Assembly: GCA_024275775.1 (NCBI GenBank)
Contig: JAJRYM010000160.1
Location: 1 to 7,060, forward strand
Length of the DNA: 7,060 bases
Origin: Nitrospirota bacterium
GTDB lineage: Bacteria > Nitrospinota_A > UBA7883 > JACRGQ01
Direction of reading: 5' to 3'
In this document: positions 1 to 4,970 of the stretch, piece after piece
How the letters are laid out: every line of letters begins with the position of its first letter
Numbering within the stretch: the first letter of the stretch is position 1
Notes under the pieces: generated by a model
The model's input: only the letters and a program-made list of their open reading frames with translations
The model's database searches: none
Told to the model about the DNA's origin: nothing
Program-made: the position numbers and the translations under genes

Positions 1-294
1 AAATTTTTCGGAGACGCGGAAATAGAGCGGGCGAAAAAGATGAAAGACCCCGCTCCATTTATCGCTTCCAGATTCGCGGCCAAGGAAGCGTTCTCCAAAG
101 CGCTCGGAACCGGTTTTACAGATTTCGGGCTGAAGGATATCGTCGTACTGCGCGACGAAGGACAGCCGCCGAGGTTTTCATTTTCGGAAAAATTCAAACA
201 GCTCTTCCCAGAGGCGAGACAGGAAGATTTCAGCCTTTCCATTTCACATGAAAAAAAGCACGCCGTCGCTTCCGCCCTCTGGCTTAATCGTTAA
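1..294 (+). CDS. acpS: Holo-[acyl-carrier-protein] synthase (AcpS), 5'-truncated by window edge
   Basis: The enzyme transfers 4'-phosphopantetheine from CoA to the serine of acyl carrier protein, activating it for fatty acid synthesis in the cytoplasm. The frame is open from base 1, giving 97 visible residues of a protein usually about 120-130 long; the N-terminal part with the first metal-binding Asp is outside the window. The core AcpS motif RFAAKEAFSKALGTG is at visible residues 24-38, with the conserved Glu of KEA (residue 29) as the expected Mg2+ ligand. The C-terminal strand SLSISHEKKHAVASA fits the family ending (compare 'SISH..YAVA' forms). An ATG at 40 lies inside the domain and is not the start. 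The gene ends with three consecutive in-frame TAA codons (292-300). Adjacency of acpS and nnr is common in bacteria; here a HU gene lies between them. Identity is firm from motifs; alternatives are unlikely. Confidence 0.93.
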   Translation, partial: KFFGDAEIERAKKMKDPAPFIASRFAAKEAFSKALGTGFTDFGLKDIVVLRDEGQPPRFSFSEKFKQLFPEARQEDFSLSISHEKKHAVASALWLNR

Positions 295-388
295 TAATAA
301 CTCTTGCAAAACAGTTGTATATTTTTGTAATCTATATAGCGTTTCTAGATAGCTTTCAATAATTTCAAATCCGAAAAGGGGGAAGTAA
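295..388 (+). promoter_or_regulatory. AT-rich leader/promoter region of the HU gene
   Basis: This AT-rich gap between acpS and the HU gene probably carries the HU promoter. Visible elements are TTGCAA at 304-309 with TAATCT at 328-333 (18-nt spacing, a weak match to -35/-10), and several TATA-like stretches around 319-338. CTATATAG (332-339) can pair with CTAGATAG (345-352), 7 of 8 positions, across a 5-nt loop. The stem is AT-rich and lacks a following T-run, so it is a poor terminator. The exact promoter cannot be fixed by eye. Confidence 0.25.
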
Positions 389-403
389 ATGGCAGGGAAA
401 TAG
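378..403 (+). promoter_or_regulatory. Shine-Dalgarno plus four-codon mini-ORF (Met-Ala-Gly-Lys-stop) abutting the HU start
   Basis: A G-rich Shine-Dalgarno (GGGGG 378-382, continuing GGAAG) stands 6 nt before ATG 389. That frame reads ATG GCA GGG AAA TAG (389-403), and the HU ATG (404) is the very next codon in the same frame. A second, weaker site, AGGG at 394-397, lies within the mini-ORF 6 nt before ATG 404. The strong ribosome site therefore serves a frame that stops after four codons. HU initiation may use the inner site, reinitiation after the TAG, or readthrough. The sequence shows the arrangement; the mechanism is inference. Confidence 0.6.
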
Positions 404-679
404 ATGACCAAATCTCAGATTGCCGATCATCTCGCGGCGAAACTTGGTACAACCAAAAAACTGGCGACTCAGGCTATTGAAGAGCTTGTTGCGCTGGCAT
501 GCAAGGAAGCCAAAAAAGAGTTCACCATTCCGGGATTGGGCAAGCTTCTTGTACAGAAACGCAAGGCCCGCAAAGGAAGAAATCCCCAGACCGGCGAAGA
601 GATAAAAATACCGGCCAGAAATGTCTGCAAATTCCGCATAGCGAAAGCCTGCAAAGACGCGGTACTCGGCAAAAAATAA
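404..679 (+). CDS. HU-family DNA-binding protein
   Basis: Small basic nucleoid protein of 91 residues, the usual HU length, expected to bind DNA non-specifically as a dimer and bend it. Residues 1-40 form the two-helix dimerisation part. IPGLGKL (42-48) stands where HU has its Gly-rich turn (GFGTF in many). The DNA-binding beta-arm follows, with the hallmark R59-N60-P61 and NPQTGEEIKIPA (60-71). The C-terminal helix ends KACKDAVLGKK. It carries three cysteines (C33, C75, C83), unusual for HU, which generally has none. ATG 404 aligns with the normal HU start (MNKTQ/MTKSQ), so the domain is complete. Directly upstream and in frame lie ATG GCA GGG AAA TAG; changing the T of TAG to A would give a longer start, MAGKKMTKSQ. 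A hairpin with a T-rich tail follows the gene, so it is probably its own transcription unit. Whether it is HU or an IHF-like relative cannot be decided; HU is favoured. Confidence 0.93.
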   Translation: MTKSQIADHLAAKLGTTKKLATQAIEELVALACKEAKKEFTIPGLGKLLVQKRKARKGRNPQTGEEIKIPARNVCKFRIAKACKDAVLGKK

Positions 680-710
680 ATAGCCGAAAAACCTTCGAAT
701 CTTTTTGAAT

Positions 711-774
711 CGCCGGCGGGGGGCGGGCGTTTGCATAACGCAAGATCCCCGCAGGCGTATTTCTTTCTCTTTTT
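711..774 (+). terminator. Long hairpin with T-rich tail after the HU gene
   Basis: An extended imperfect hairpin is readable. CGCC (711-714) pairs with GGCG (754-757), and GCGGGG (716-721) with CCCCGC (747-752), with one G/A mismatch between these helices. A symmetric 5x5 internal loop follows, then a perfect apical stem GCGTT (727-731)/AACGC (737-741) closed by loop TGCAT. It is followed by a T-rich stretch (758-774) ending in TTTTT at 770-774. This fits a Rho-independent terminator for HU, though the T-tract is interrupted by C and the stem is longer than usual. It could also be a leader structure for nnr, which begins at 792. Confidence 0.55.
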
Positions 775-791
775 CATGTTAAAGTTTTAGC

Positions 792-2348
792 ATGCTCAAA
801 ATCGTTTCAACCGCGCAGATGCGCGAGATAGACCGCGCCGCCATTGAGGAATACGGCATCCCCGAAACCATCCTCATGGAAAACGCCGGTCTGGAATCCA
901 TACGCTTTCTGGAAGAAACTTTCGGCTCCCTTGACGGAAAGCGGATAGGAATTTTCTGCGGCAAGGGAAACAACGGCGGAGACGGGTTCGTAATAGCCCG
1001 CCATCTGCATCTTCGCGGAGTGGACGTTGCCGTTTACCTGCTGGCGGAAAAGGGCGCGCTGAAAGGCGACGCCCGGCTGAACATGGAAATTTTCCGCAAG
1101 ATGGGCGGAAGGATAAAAGAGTTCCTCACCGATACCGACCTGCGCAAACATAAAATCGCCATCCGGCACGCCGACGCGCTGATAGACGCTATCCTGGGCA
1201 CCGGCATAAACTCCGAGCTTAAAGGGATATATAAAACGGCGGTCGAAAAAATCAACGAGTGGAAACGGTTTTGCCTCGCCATAGATATCCCCACAGGACT
1301 CTGCTCGGACAGGGGCGACGCTTACGGGCTTCACGTCCACGCGGACGCAACGGTAAGTTTCGGTTTTCCGAAAACCGGCATGATGTTTTACCCGTCAGCC
1401 GAATCGGTGGGACGGCTGAAAGCGGTCAACATAAGTTTCCCGCCGGAACTGCTGGATAAATCGGAGTGCGACGCGCGTATGCTGGACGGCGATTACGTTA
1501 GCTCACAGCTTCCCGCTCCGTCGCCTGCCAGCCATAAGGGAAGTTTCGGCCACGTTGTCGTTTCCGGGGGCACTATCGGCATGGGCGGCGCAGTCGGGCT
1601 GGCATCGCTGGCGGCGCTGAAAACCGGCGCGGGGCTTTCAACTGCGGTCGTGCCGGCGGAAGTGGCCCGCAGGTTCGAGCTGGGCATACCGGAAGTGATG
1701 TCGTTTCCCTTGAGCAGTGACGCTTTCGACGAAACGGAAGCGGAAACATTGCTGGAGTTTTCCACCGGCAAATCGGTTCTGGTGGTCGGCCCAGGCATGG
1801 GGCGTAGCGGTACCGGCTCGGCCTTCATGCAAAAAGTCGTAGCCTCGGCGGAAATACCGATGGTCATAGACGCCGACGGACTAAACAATCTTGCGGGCAA
1901 TACCGATATTCTAAAAAAAGCTAAAGCTCCGATAGTCGTAACGCCGCATCCCGGCGAGATGGCGCGACTTCTGGGGGCGTCGTCAACAGCGGAAATAAAC
2001 GCGAACAGGCTCGGCACCGCCAAGGAGTTTTCGGCGCGGTACAACTGCGTAACGGTGCTCAAAGGGGCGCGGACGGTTATAGCCGACCCGTCCGGCAAAG
2101 CGTACGTCAACCCTACAGGCAACCCGAATCTCGCCAGCGGCGGCACGGGCGACGTGCTGGCCGGAATGATAGGCGGACTGCTGGCGCGCGGGCTGGAACC
2201 TGTTGACGCCGCGTGCGTCGCCGTTTACCTGCACGGACTCGCCGCCAATATCTATACGGAAGAAAACGACCATCTTTCGATGTCCGCCTCCAACCTTATC
2301 GACTTCATCCCGGTAGCCCTCTCCGCCGTTAACGAAAAAGAGGAGTAG
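792..2348 (+). CDS. nnr: Bifunctional NAD(P)H-hydrate repair enzyme (epimerase + dehydratase)
   Basis: Repairs damaged NAD(P)H hydrates in the cytoplasm. The N-terminal epimerase interconverts the R and S forms, and the C-terminal ADP/ATP-dependent dehydratase restores NAD(P)H from the S form. It has 518 residues, normal for the fused YjeF type. Epimerase domain (about 1-225): MREIDRAAIEEYGIPETILMENAG near the start, GKGNNGGDG at 57-65, DAILGTG at 132-138, and AIDIPTGL at 163-170, where the usual Ser of DIPSG is Thr. Ribokinase-like dehydratase domain (about 240-512): KGSFGHVVVSGG (249-260), GPGMG (333-337), DADG (360-363), TPHPGEM (384-390), and SGGTGDVLAG (449-458) with D454 as the likely catalytic base. 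ATG 792 is chosen because the N-terminal motif starts at once; the ribosome site is weak (AAAG at 781-784). The gene is separated from HU by a hairpin and converges on the SCO-like gene with a 19-nt gap. The family assignment is very secure. Confidence 0.96.
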   Translation: MLKIVSTAQMREIDRAAIEEYGIPETILMENAGLESIRFLEETFGSLDGKRIGIFCGKGNNGGDGFVIARHLHLRGVDVAVYLLAEKGALKGDARLNMEIFRKMGGRIKEFLTDTDLRKHKIAIRHADALIDAILGTGINSELKGIYKTAVEKINEWKRFCLAIDIPTGLCSDRGDAYGLHVHADATVSFGFPKTGMMFYPSAESVGRLKAVNISFPPELLDKSECDARMLDGDYVSSQLPAPSPASHKGSFGHVVVSGGTIGMGGAVGLASLAALKTGAGLSTAVVPAEVARRFELGIPEVMSFPLSSDAFDETEAETLLEFSTGKSVLVVGPGMGRSGTGSAFMQKVVASAEIPMVIDADGLNNLAGNTDILKKAKAPIVVTPHPGEMARLLGASSTAEINANRLGTAKEFSARYNCVTVLKGARTVIADPSGKAYVNPTGNPNLASGGTGDVLAGMIGGLLARGLEPVDAACVAVYLHGLAANIYTEENDHLSMSASNLIDFIPVALSAVNEKEE

Positions 2349-2367
2349 CCGGCGGACTGTGTAAGGG

Positions 2368-3069
2368 TTACCTCTGCGGTGGGAGGGAGCGGTTGTCCAG
2401 CAGGGCTTTGATATCGTTTATCACGCTCTGGAGCTTGTAGCCCATCCCGTGATATTCGCGCACGACGTGGCCGGAGCGATCAATCAATATCGTTCGCATT
2501 GAATGGTTGTAGCTTTCGTCTGCGGCGTCCCACATGAAAAGTATGTTGAACTTTTCCATGGCGTCCATGATGTCGCCGCGCGTGCCGGTGAGAAACGCCC
2601 ACCGCGCGGGGTCCGACGCCCAGGTTGCCGAGTATTCCTTAAGTACGTCCACGGTATCTACTTCCGGATCGAACGTTATGCTGGCGAGCCGAAGCTCGGT
2701 TCCGAGCTCATCACGGAATTTTTTGCTAATGAACCGCATCTTATTATTCAGGTAAGCGCAGTGGCCTGTTTTACAGCCGGTGTAGATAAAGTCCATTAGT
2801 ACGATTTTCCCCAGAAAATCGACCATGTTAATTTTGTTTCCGTTCTGATCCAGAAAATAGCCGTGCCGCGTAAGGTCAACCTCGCCCGGCCGGAAAACGC
2901 GCTTATCGTCGTTATGCCTTATCGGTGTTTTGGGAATTGCCTCAATATCGCTAGATCTTATCGTCTCCGGATACGGGCTTTCCTCCTCCTGTGGGAAAAC
3001 GGGGGGCGCCAGGCAGATAAGAAAAACCAGCGCCAGCGCCGGAACAAAAATTCCGCTTCGTGAAATCAT
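2368..3069 (-). CDS. SCO1/SenC-family exported thioredoxin-fold protein with atypical CX4C motif
   Basis: Family members sit in the periplasm, bind copper or act as thiol-disulfide reductants, and often help build the CuA centre of cytochrome oxidase. The 233 residues begin with a signal-like stretch (hydrophobic about 7-22), without a clear lipobox; it may be cleaved or act as an anchor. The SCO fold follows from about 55: GYFLDQNGNKINMVDFLGK (70-88), MDFIYTGC (92-99), ITFDPEVDT (131-139), YSATWASDPARWAFLTG (146-162), then NHSMRTILIDRSG (188-200). The expected copper ligands are C99, C104 and H189. The cysteines are spaced CKTGHC (CX4C) instead of the usual CX3C, with a His just before the second Cys. 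No oxidase subunit gene is nearby, so the role may be general copper or redox handling. ATG 3069 is the only reasonable start: an in-frame stop lies shortly upstream with no ATG, GTG or TTG between. A perfect TATAAT 9 nt ahead suggests a leaderless mRNA. Confidence 0.85.
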   Translation of the reverse strand: MISRSGIFVPALALVFLICLAPPVFPQEEESPYPETIRSSDIEAIPKTPIRHNDDKRVFRPGEVDLTRHGYFLDQNGNKINMVDFLGKIVLMDFIYTGCKTGHCAYLNNKMRFISKKFRDELGTELRLASITFDPEVDTVDVLKEYSATWASDPARWAFLTGTRGDIMDAMEKFNILFMWDAADESYNHSMRTILIDRSGHVVREYHGMGYKLQSVINDIKALLDNRSLPPQR

Positions 3070-3078
3070 AATAGAGAT

Positions 3079-3084
3079 ATTATA
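3079..3084 (-). promoter_or_regulatory. Perfect TATAAT -10 box for the SCO-like gene
   Basis: Read on the minus strand, TATAAT lies with only 9 nt between it and the ATG at 3069. Transcription would start about 7 nt downstream, almost at the ATG, leaving little or no leader, and no Shine-Dalgarno is present in this gap. No good -35 hexamer is evident (TTGTTA occurs but at a short 13-nt spacing). Leaderless translation is therefore inferred. Confidence 0.5.
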
Positions 3085-3278
3085 CGAACAGACTCTTTAA
3101 CAAAACCAAAAGAAATCAGCTTTCAGTTCTCCGCCCGGCCATCCCGCTTGTAAATTATCAAACGACTGCCACCAGCACCAGACCAAAAACGTTACATAAA
3201 ATAAAAGGCGTTGAGGTAAAATCATCTCATCTGCAAGTAATATTTTTGCCAACACATTGAAATTAAAAGACTATTTTT

Positions 3279-3294
3279 TGGCATACTGTATGCT
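3279..3294 (+). promoter_or_regulatory. Sigma-54-like -24/-12 promoter overlapping a perfect palindrome
   Basis: TGGCATACTGTATGC matches the sigma-54 form TGGCAC-N5-TTGC at 8 of 10 defined positions. GG at 3280-3281 and GC at 3292-3293 are exactly 10 nt apart, as sigma-54 requires. The predicted transcript start is near 3305, which would give htrA a leader of about 135 nt. The same bases form a perfect palindrome, GCATAC-T-GTATGC (3281-3293), so a repressor or activator operator is the main alternative. No enhancer-binding site was identified. Confidence 0.4.
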
Positions 3295-3316
3295 CTAGTA
3301 TTAAGTAACAGATAAA

Positions 3317-3353
3317 GCGGCAGATATGAACAGCCGCACCTGATGTGGCGGTT
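3317..3353 (+). other. Mutually exclusive small hairpins in the putative htrA leader
   Basis: GCGGC (3317-3321) can pair with GCCGC (3333-3337). That same right arm can instead pair downstream: CCGC plus AC (3334-3339) with GT, a bulged G, and GCGG (3345-3351), closing a 5-nt loop. The two folds share 3333-3337 and exclude each other. This may be a switching leader or may be chance; it does not match any riboswitch class I recognise. Confidence 0.3.
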
Positions 3354-3377
3354 AGCCGGTAAGTTTAGTCTTTAATA

Positions 3378-3398
3378 AACCGATGCCATGAATCGGTT
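3378..3398 (+). other. 7-bp hairpin or inverted repeat ahead of htrA
   Basis: AACCGAT (3378-3384) and ATCGGTT (3392-3398) are perfect inverted repeats around a 7-nt spacer. The repeat immediately precedes GATAAT (3401-3406), which has a TG one base ahead like an extended -10 box. It could be an operator over a second htrA promoter or an RNA hairpin in the leader. The T-run comes about 20 nt later, so it is not a standard terminator. Confidence 0.4.
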
Positions 3399-3427
3399 GT
3401 GATAATATATTTATTTGAATTTTTTTC

Positions 3428-3432
3428 GGAGG
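3428..3432 (+). promoter_or_regulatory. Shine-Dalgarno deciding the htrA start
   Basis: GGAGG lies 8 nt before ATG 3441 and after a run of seven T's. It favours ATG 3441 over the upstream in-frame GTG at 3399, which has no ribosome site and would add 14 residues unlike a signal sequence. Confidence 0.85.
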
Positions 3433-3440
3433 TACTAGCA

Positions 3441-4901
3441 ATGACCCAGGATTTTACACTAAGGCAGAGAAAAACGCTTGCCGTCATCGTCATAGCCGTA
3501 GTTCTGGGTTTTATGGCCGGAGAGTTCAAAAGAGAAACGCCGGCATTCGCGGCGCCGCCTGCTTTCAACCCCCGCAACCTCTTTGTGGATATTGTTAAAC
3601 AGGTAAAACCTATAGTCGTTAACATCTATACGACCCAGAAACCGAAGAAGCGGGCTATCCCGCATGGCGGCAACGATCAGTACCGCGAATTTATGGAACG
3701 GTTCTTCCGCGGTTTCGGACCTCCCCTTCCGCGCAAATCGCTTGGTTCCGGGTTCATAATCGATAAAAAAGGTTACATTTTTACAAACAATCATGTTGTC
3801 GAAGGGGCCGACGAAGTGCGGGTAAAACTGCCCGAGGGTAAAGAGTACGACGCCAAAATCATCGGCACCGACCCTGAAACCGATATAGCATTGATAAAAA
3901 TCGAACCGGACGGCGATCTGCCGGTTGCCATACTGGGCGATTCCGACAAGCTTGAAGTGGGCGAATGGGTTATAGCCATTGGCAATCCGTTCGGCCTTTC
4001 CAATACGGTTACGGCCGGCGTGGTAAGCGCGCTTCACCGCCAGATCGGCGCGGGAAAATACGACAACTACATACAGACCGACGCATCAATAAACCCCGGC
4101 AATTCCGGCGGACCGCTTATAGACCTTGACGGCAGGGTGATAGGAATCAACGGCGCCATTCTTCCCGGCAATCAGGGCGGAAACATCGGCATAGGATTCG
4201 CCGTGCCGATAAACATGGCCAAAAACATACTTGAAGACCTTAAATCCGAAAACGGGGTTCAGCGCGGCTGGCTTGGAGTGGTTATTCAAAAGCTCTCTCC
4301 CGCGCTTCGCGACGCGCTTGACCTGAAAGACATCAAGGGCGCGCTGGTGGGCGATGTATCGCCCGGCGGGCCGGCCGCCACAGCGGGCATCAGGCGCGGA
4401 GACCTTATTACGAAATTCAGCGATGTGAAAATCGAGAGTTACGAGATACTGCCCCGCGCCGTCGCTTCCAAGAAACCTGGAACGACGGTTAATGTGGAAA
4501 TTCTCCGCGACGGCAAGCCGAAAACCTTCGCCGTGAAACTGGGGAACCTCAAAACGGCCATGGGAGAAACCGTCGCAAAGCAAAAGATGGTGGACAGGGC
4601 CGACGATATCGGGATAGTCGTGCGGGATATAACTCCAGACCTGCAGAACCGGTTCGGGCTGAAATCGACGGACGGAGCGCTCGTAGCGAATATAGACCCA
4701 GGCAGTGCCGCCGCTAAGGCCGGCATTCAGCTTGGCGACGTGATAATAGAGCTGAACAGAAAGCCTGTTTCCAATCTGGCGGACTTTGAAAAGATAATCT
4801 CCGAAACCAGCAAGGACGAGTCGATGCTTCTTGTGATTAAACGCGGGTCGATGTCCAACTACATCGTTATCCCTCCCGCTAAGCAGGAGGAGAAAAAATA
4901 G
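3441..4901 (+). CDS. degP: HtrA/DegP (Do family) periplasmic serine protease with two PDZ domains
   Basis: An envelope quality-control protease that degrades or holds misfolded exported proteins. It has 486 residues from ATG 3441. A basic N-terminus and hydrophobic segment (about 12-26) form a signal or anchor; AFA/APP (35-40) is a possible cleavage site. The trypsin-like domain (about 45-265) has the full catalytic triad: H118 in TNNHVV, D148 in DPETDIALIKI, and S222 in NPGNSGGPL. The loop before the protease core is short, more DegQ-like than E. coli DegP. PDZ1 (about 275-368) opens with RGWLGV, the carboxylate-binding loop, and PDZ2 (about 388-478) contains DGALVANIDPGSAAAKAGIQLGD. It ends in a basic/acidic tail, KQEEKK. 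The upstream leader holds the sigma-54-like element and hairpins, and a strong hairpin follows the stop. Whether it is orthologous to DegP, DegQ or MucD cannot be settled from the sequence alone; the symbol is for the family. Confidence 0.95.
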   Translation: MTQDFTLRQRKTLAVIVIAVVLGFMAGEFKRETPAFAAPPAFNPRNLFVDIVKQVKPIVVNIYTTQKPKKRAIPHGGNDQYREFMERFFRGFGPPLPRKSLGSGFIIDKKGYIFTNNHVVEGADEVRVKLPEGKEYDAKIIGTDPETDIALIKIEPDGDLPVAILGDSDKLEVGEWVIAIGNPFGLSNTVTAGVVSALHRQIGAGKYDNYIQTDASINPGNSGGPLIDLDGRVIGINGAILPGNQGGNIGIGFAVPINMAKNILEDLKSENGVQRGWLGVVIQKLSPALRDALDLKDIKGALVGDVSPGGPAATAGIRRGDLITKFSDVKIESYEILPRAVASKKPGTTVNVEILRDGKPKTFAVKLGNLKTAMGETVAKQKMVDRADDIGIVVRDITPDLQNRFGLKSTDGALVANIDPGSAAAKAGIQLGDVIIELNRKPVSNLADFEKIISETSKDESMLLVIKRGSMSNYIVIPPAKQEEKK

Positions 4902-4930
4902 TTTCGCTTATTCGGACAGGCGGTGACGGC

Positions 4931-4958
4931 AGGCCTGCGGACCGAAAGCAGGCCTTTT
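4931..4958 (+). terminator. Rho-independent-type terminator or attenuator after htrA
   Basis: AGGCCTGC (4931-4938) and GCAGGCCT (4948-4955) form a perfect 8-bp GC-rich stem around a 9-nt loop. With the last stem T, the 3' side ends in TTTT (4955-4958), followed by AA. It should end the htrA transcript. The next gene's ATG (4971) is only 12 nt beyond, so any transcript with a normal leader for that gene must pass through the hairpin. The short T-run may make it leaky. Confidence 0.75.
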
Positions 4959-4970
4959 AATCGGGTAGGC

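Larger units (their letters stand above)
3070..3440. other. Gene-free divergent control region between the SCO-like gene and htrA
   Basis: This 371-nt AT-rich stretch has no convincing gene in any frame. It separates two divergently transcribed genes and should hold both promoters. From left to right it contains a TATAAT for the leftward gene, an unassigned stretch (about 3110-3240) in which I see nothing firm beyond a weak inverted repeat TGAGGT/ATCTCA, a palindrome overlapping a sigma-54-like element (3279-3294), competing small hairpins (3317-3353), a 7-bp hairpin (3378-3398), TATA-like boxes (3401-3411), seven T's (3420-3426) and the htrA ribosome site. Two tiny frames (3326-3343 and 3343-3375, sharing TGATG) lack good ribosome sites and are probably chance. 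Confidence 0.7.

Noticed and set aside
1493..2146. A 217-codon open frame on the minus strand opposite nnr
   Set aside because: It lies wholly antisense to the well-conserved dehydratase domain, has low-complexity Ala/Ser/Pro-rich content, and shows no recognisable domain or ribosome site.
2349..2367. Bidirectional terminator between nnr and the SCO-like gene
   Set aside because: Only a 4-bp GTAA/TTAC repeat is present, at the edge of this gap, with no T-run on either strand.
3284..3301. LexA/SOS-box reading of TACTGTAT near the palindrome
   Set aside because: CTGT is present, but ACAG does not occur at the required 8-nt spacing, so it does not match the gammaproteobacterial SOS box.
3326..3375. 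Two tiny overlapping frames (5 and 10 codons) as a leader peptide system
   Set aside because: Neither has a convincing ribosome site or a run of regulatory codons; chance is more likely.
3399..3440. GTG 3399 as the htrA start
   Set aside because: It has no ribosome site and overlaps the TATA-like and hairpin elements; ATG 3441 has GGAGG at ideal spacing and a normal signal sequence.
3459..4037. A 192-codon open frame on the minus strand opposite htrA
   Set aside because: It is a shadow of the protease domain, with no motifs and no ribosome site.
4872..4890. CCTCC/GGAGG inverted repeat at the 3' end of htrA as a start-site control
   Set aside because: No start codon lies at a suitable distance after the AGGAGG; it simply encodes the Glu-rich tail.
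4923..4970. GTG 4923 as the start of the dehydratase-like gene
   Set aside because: The added 16 residues would be encoded by the terminator hairpin; family similarity begins at ATG 4971.
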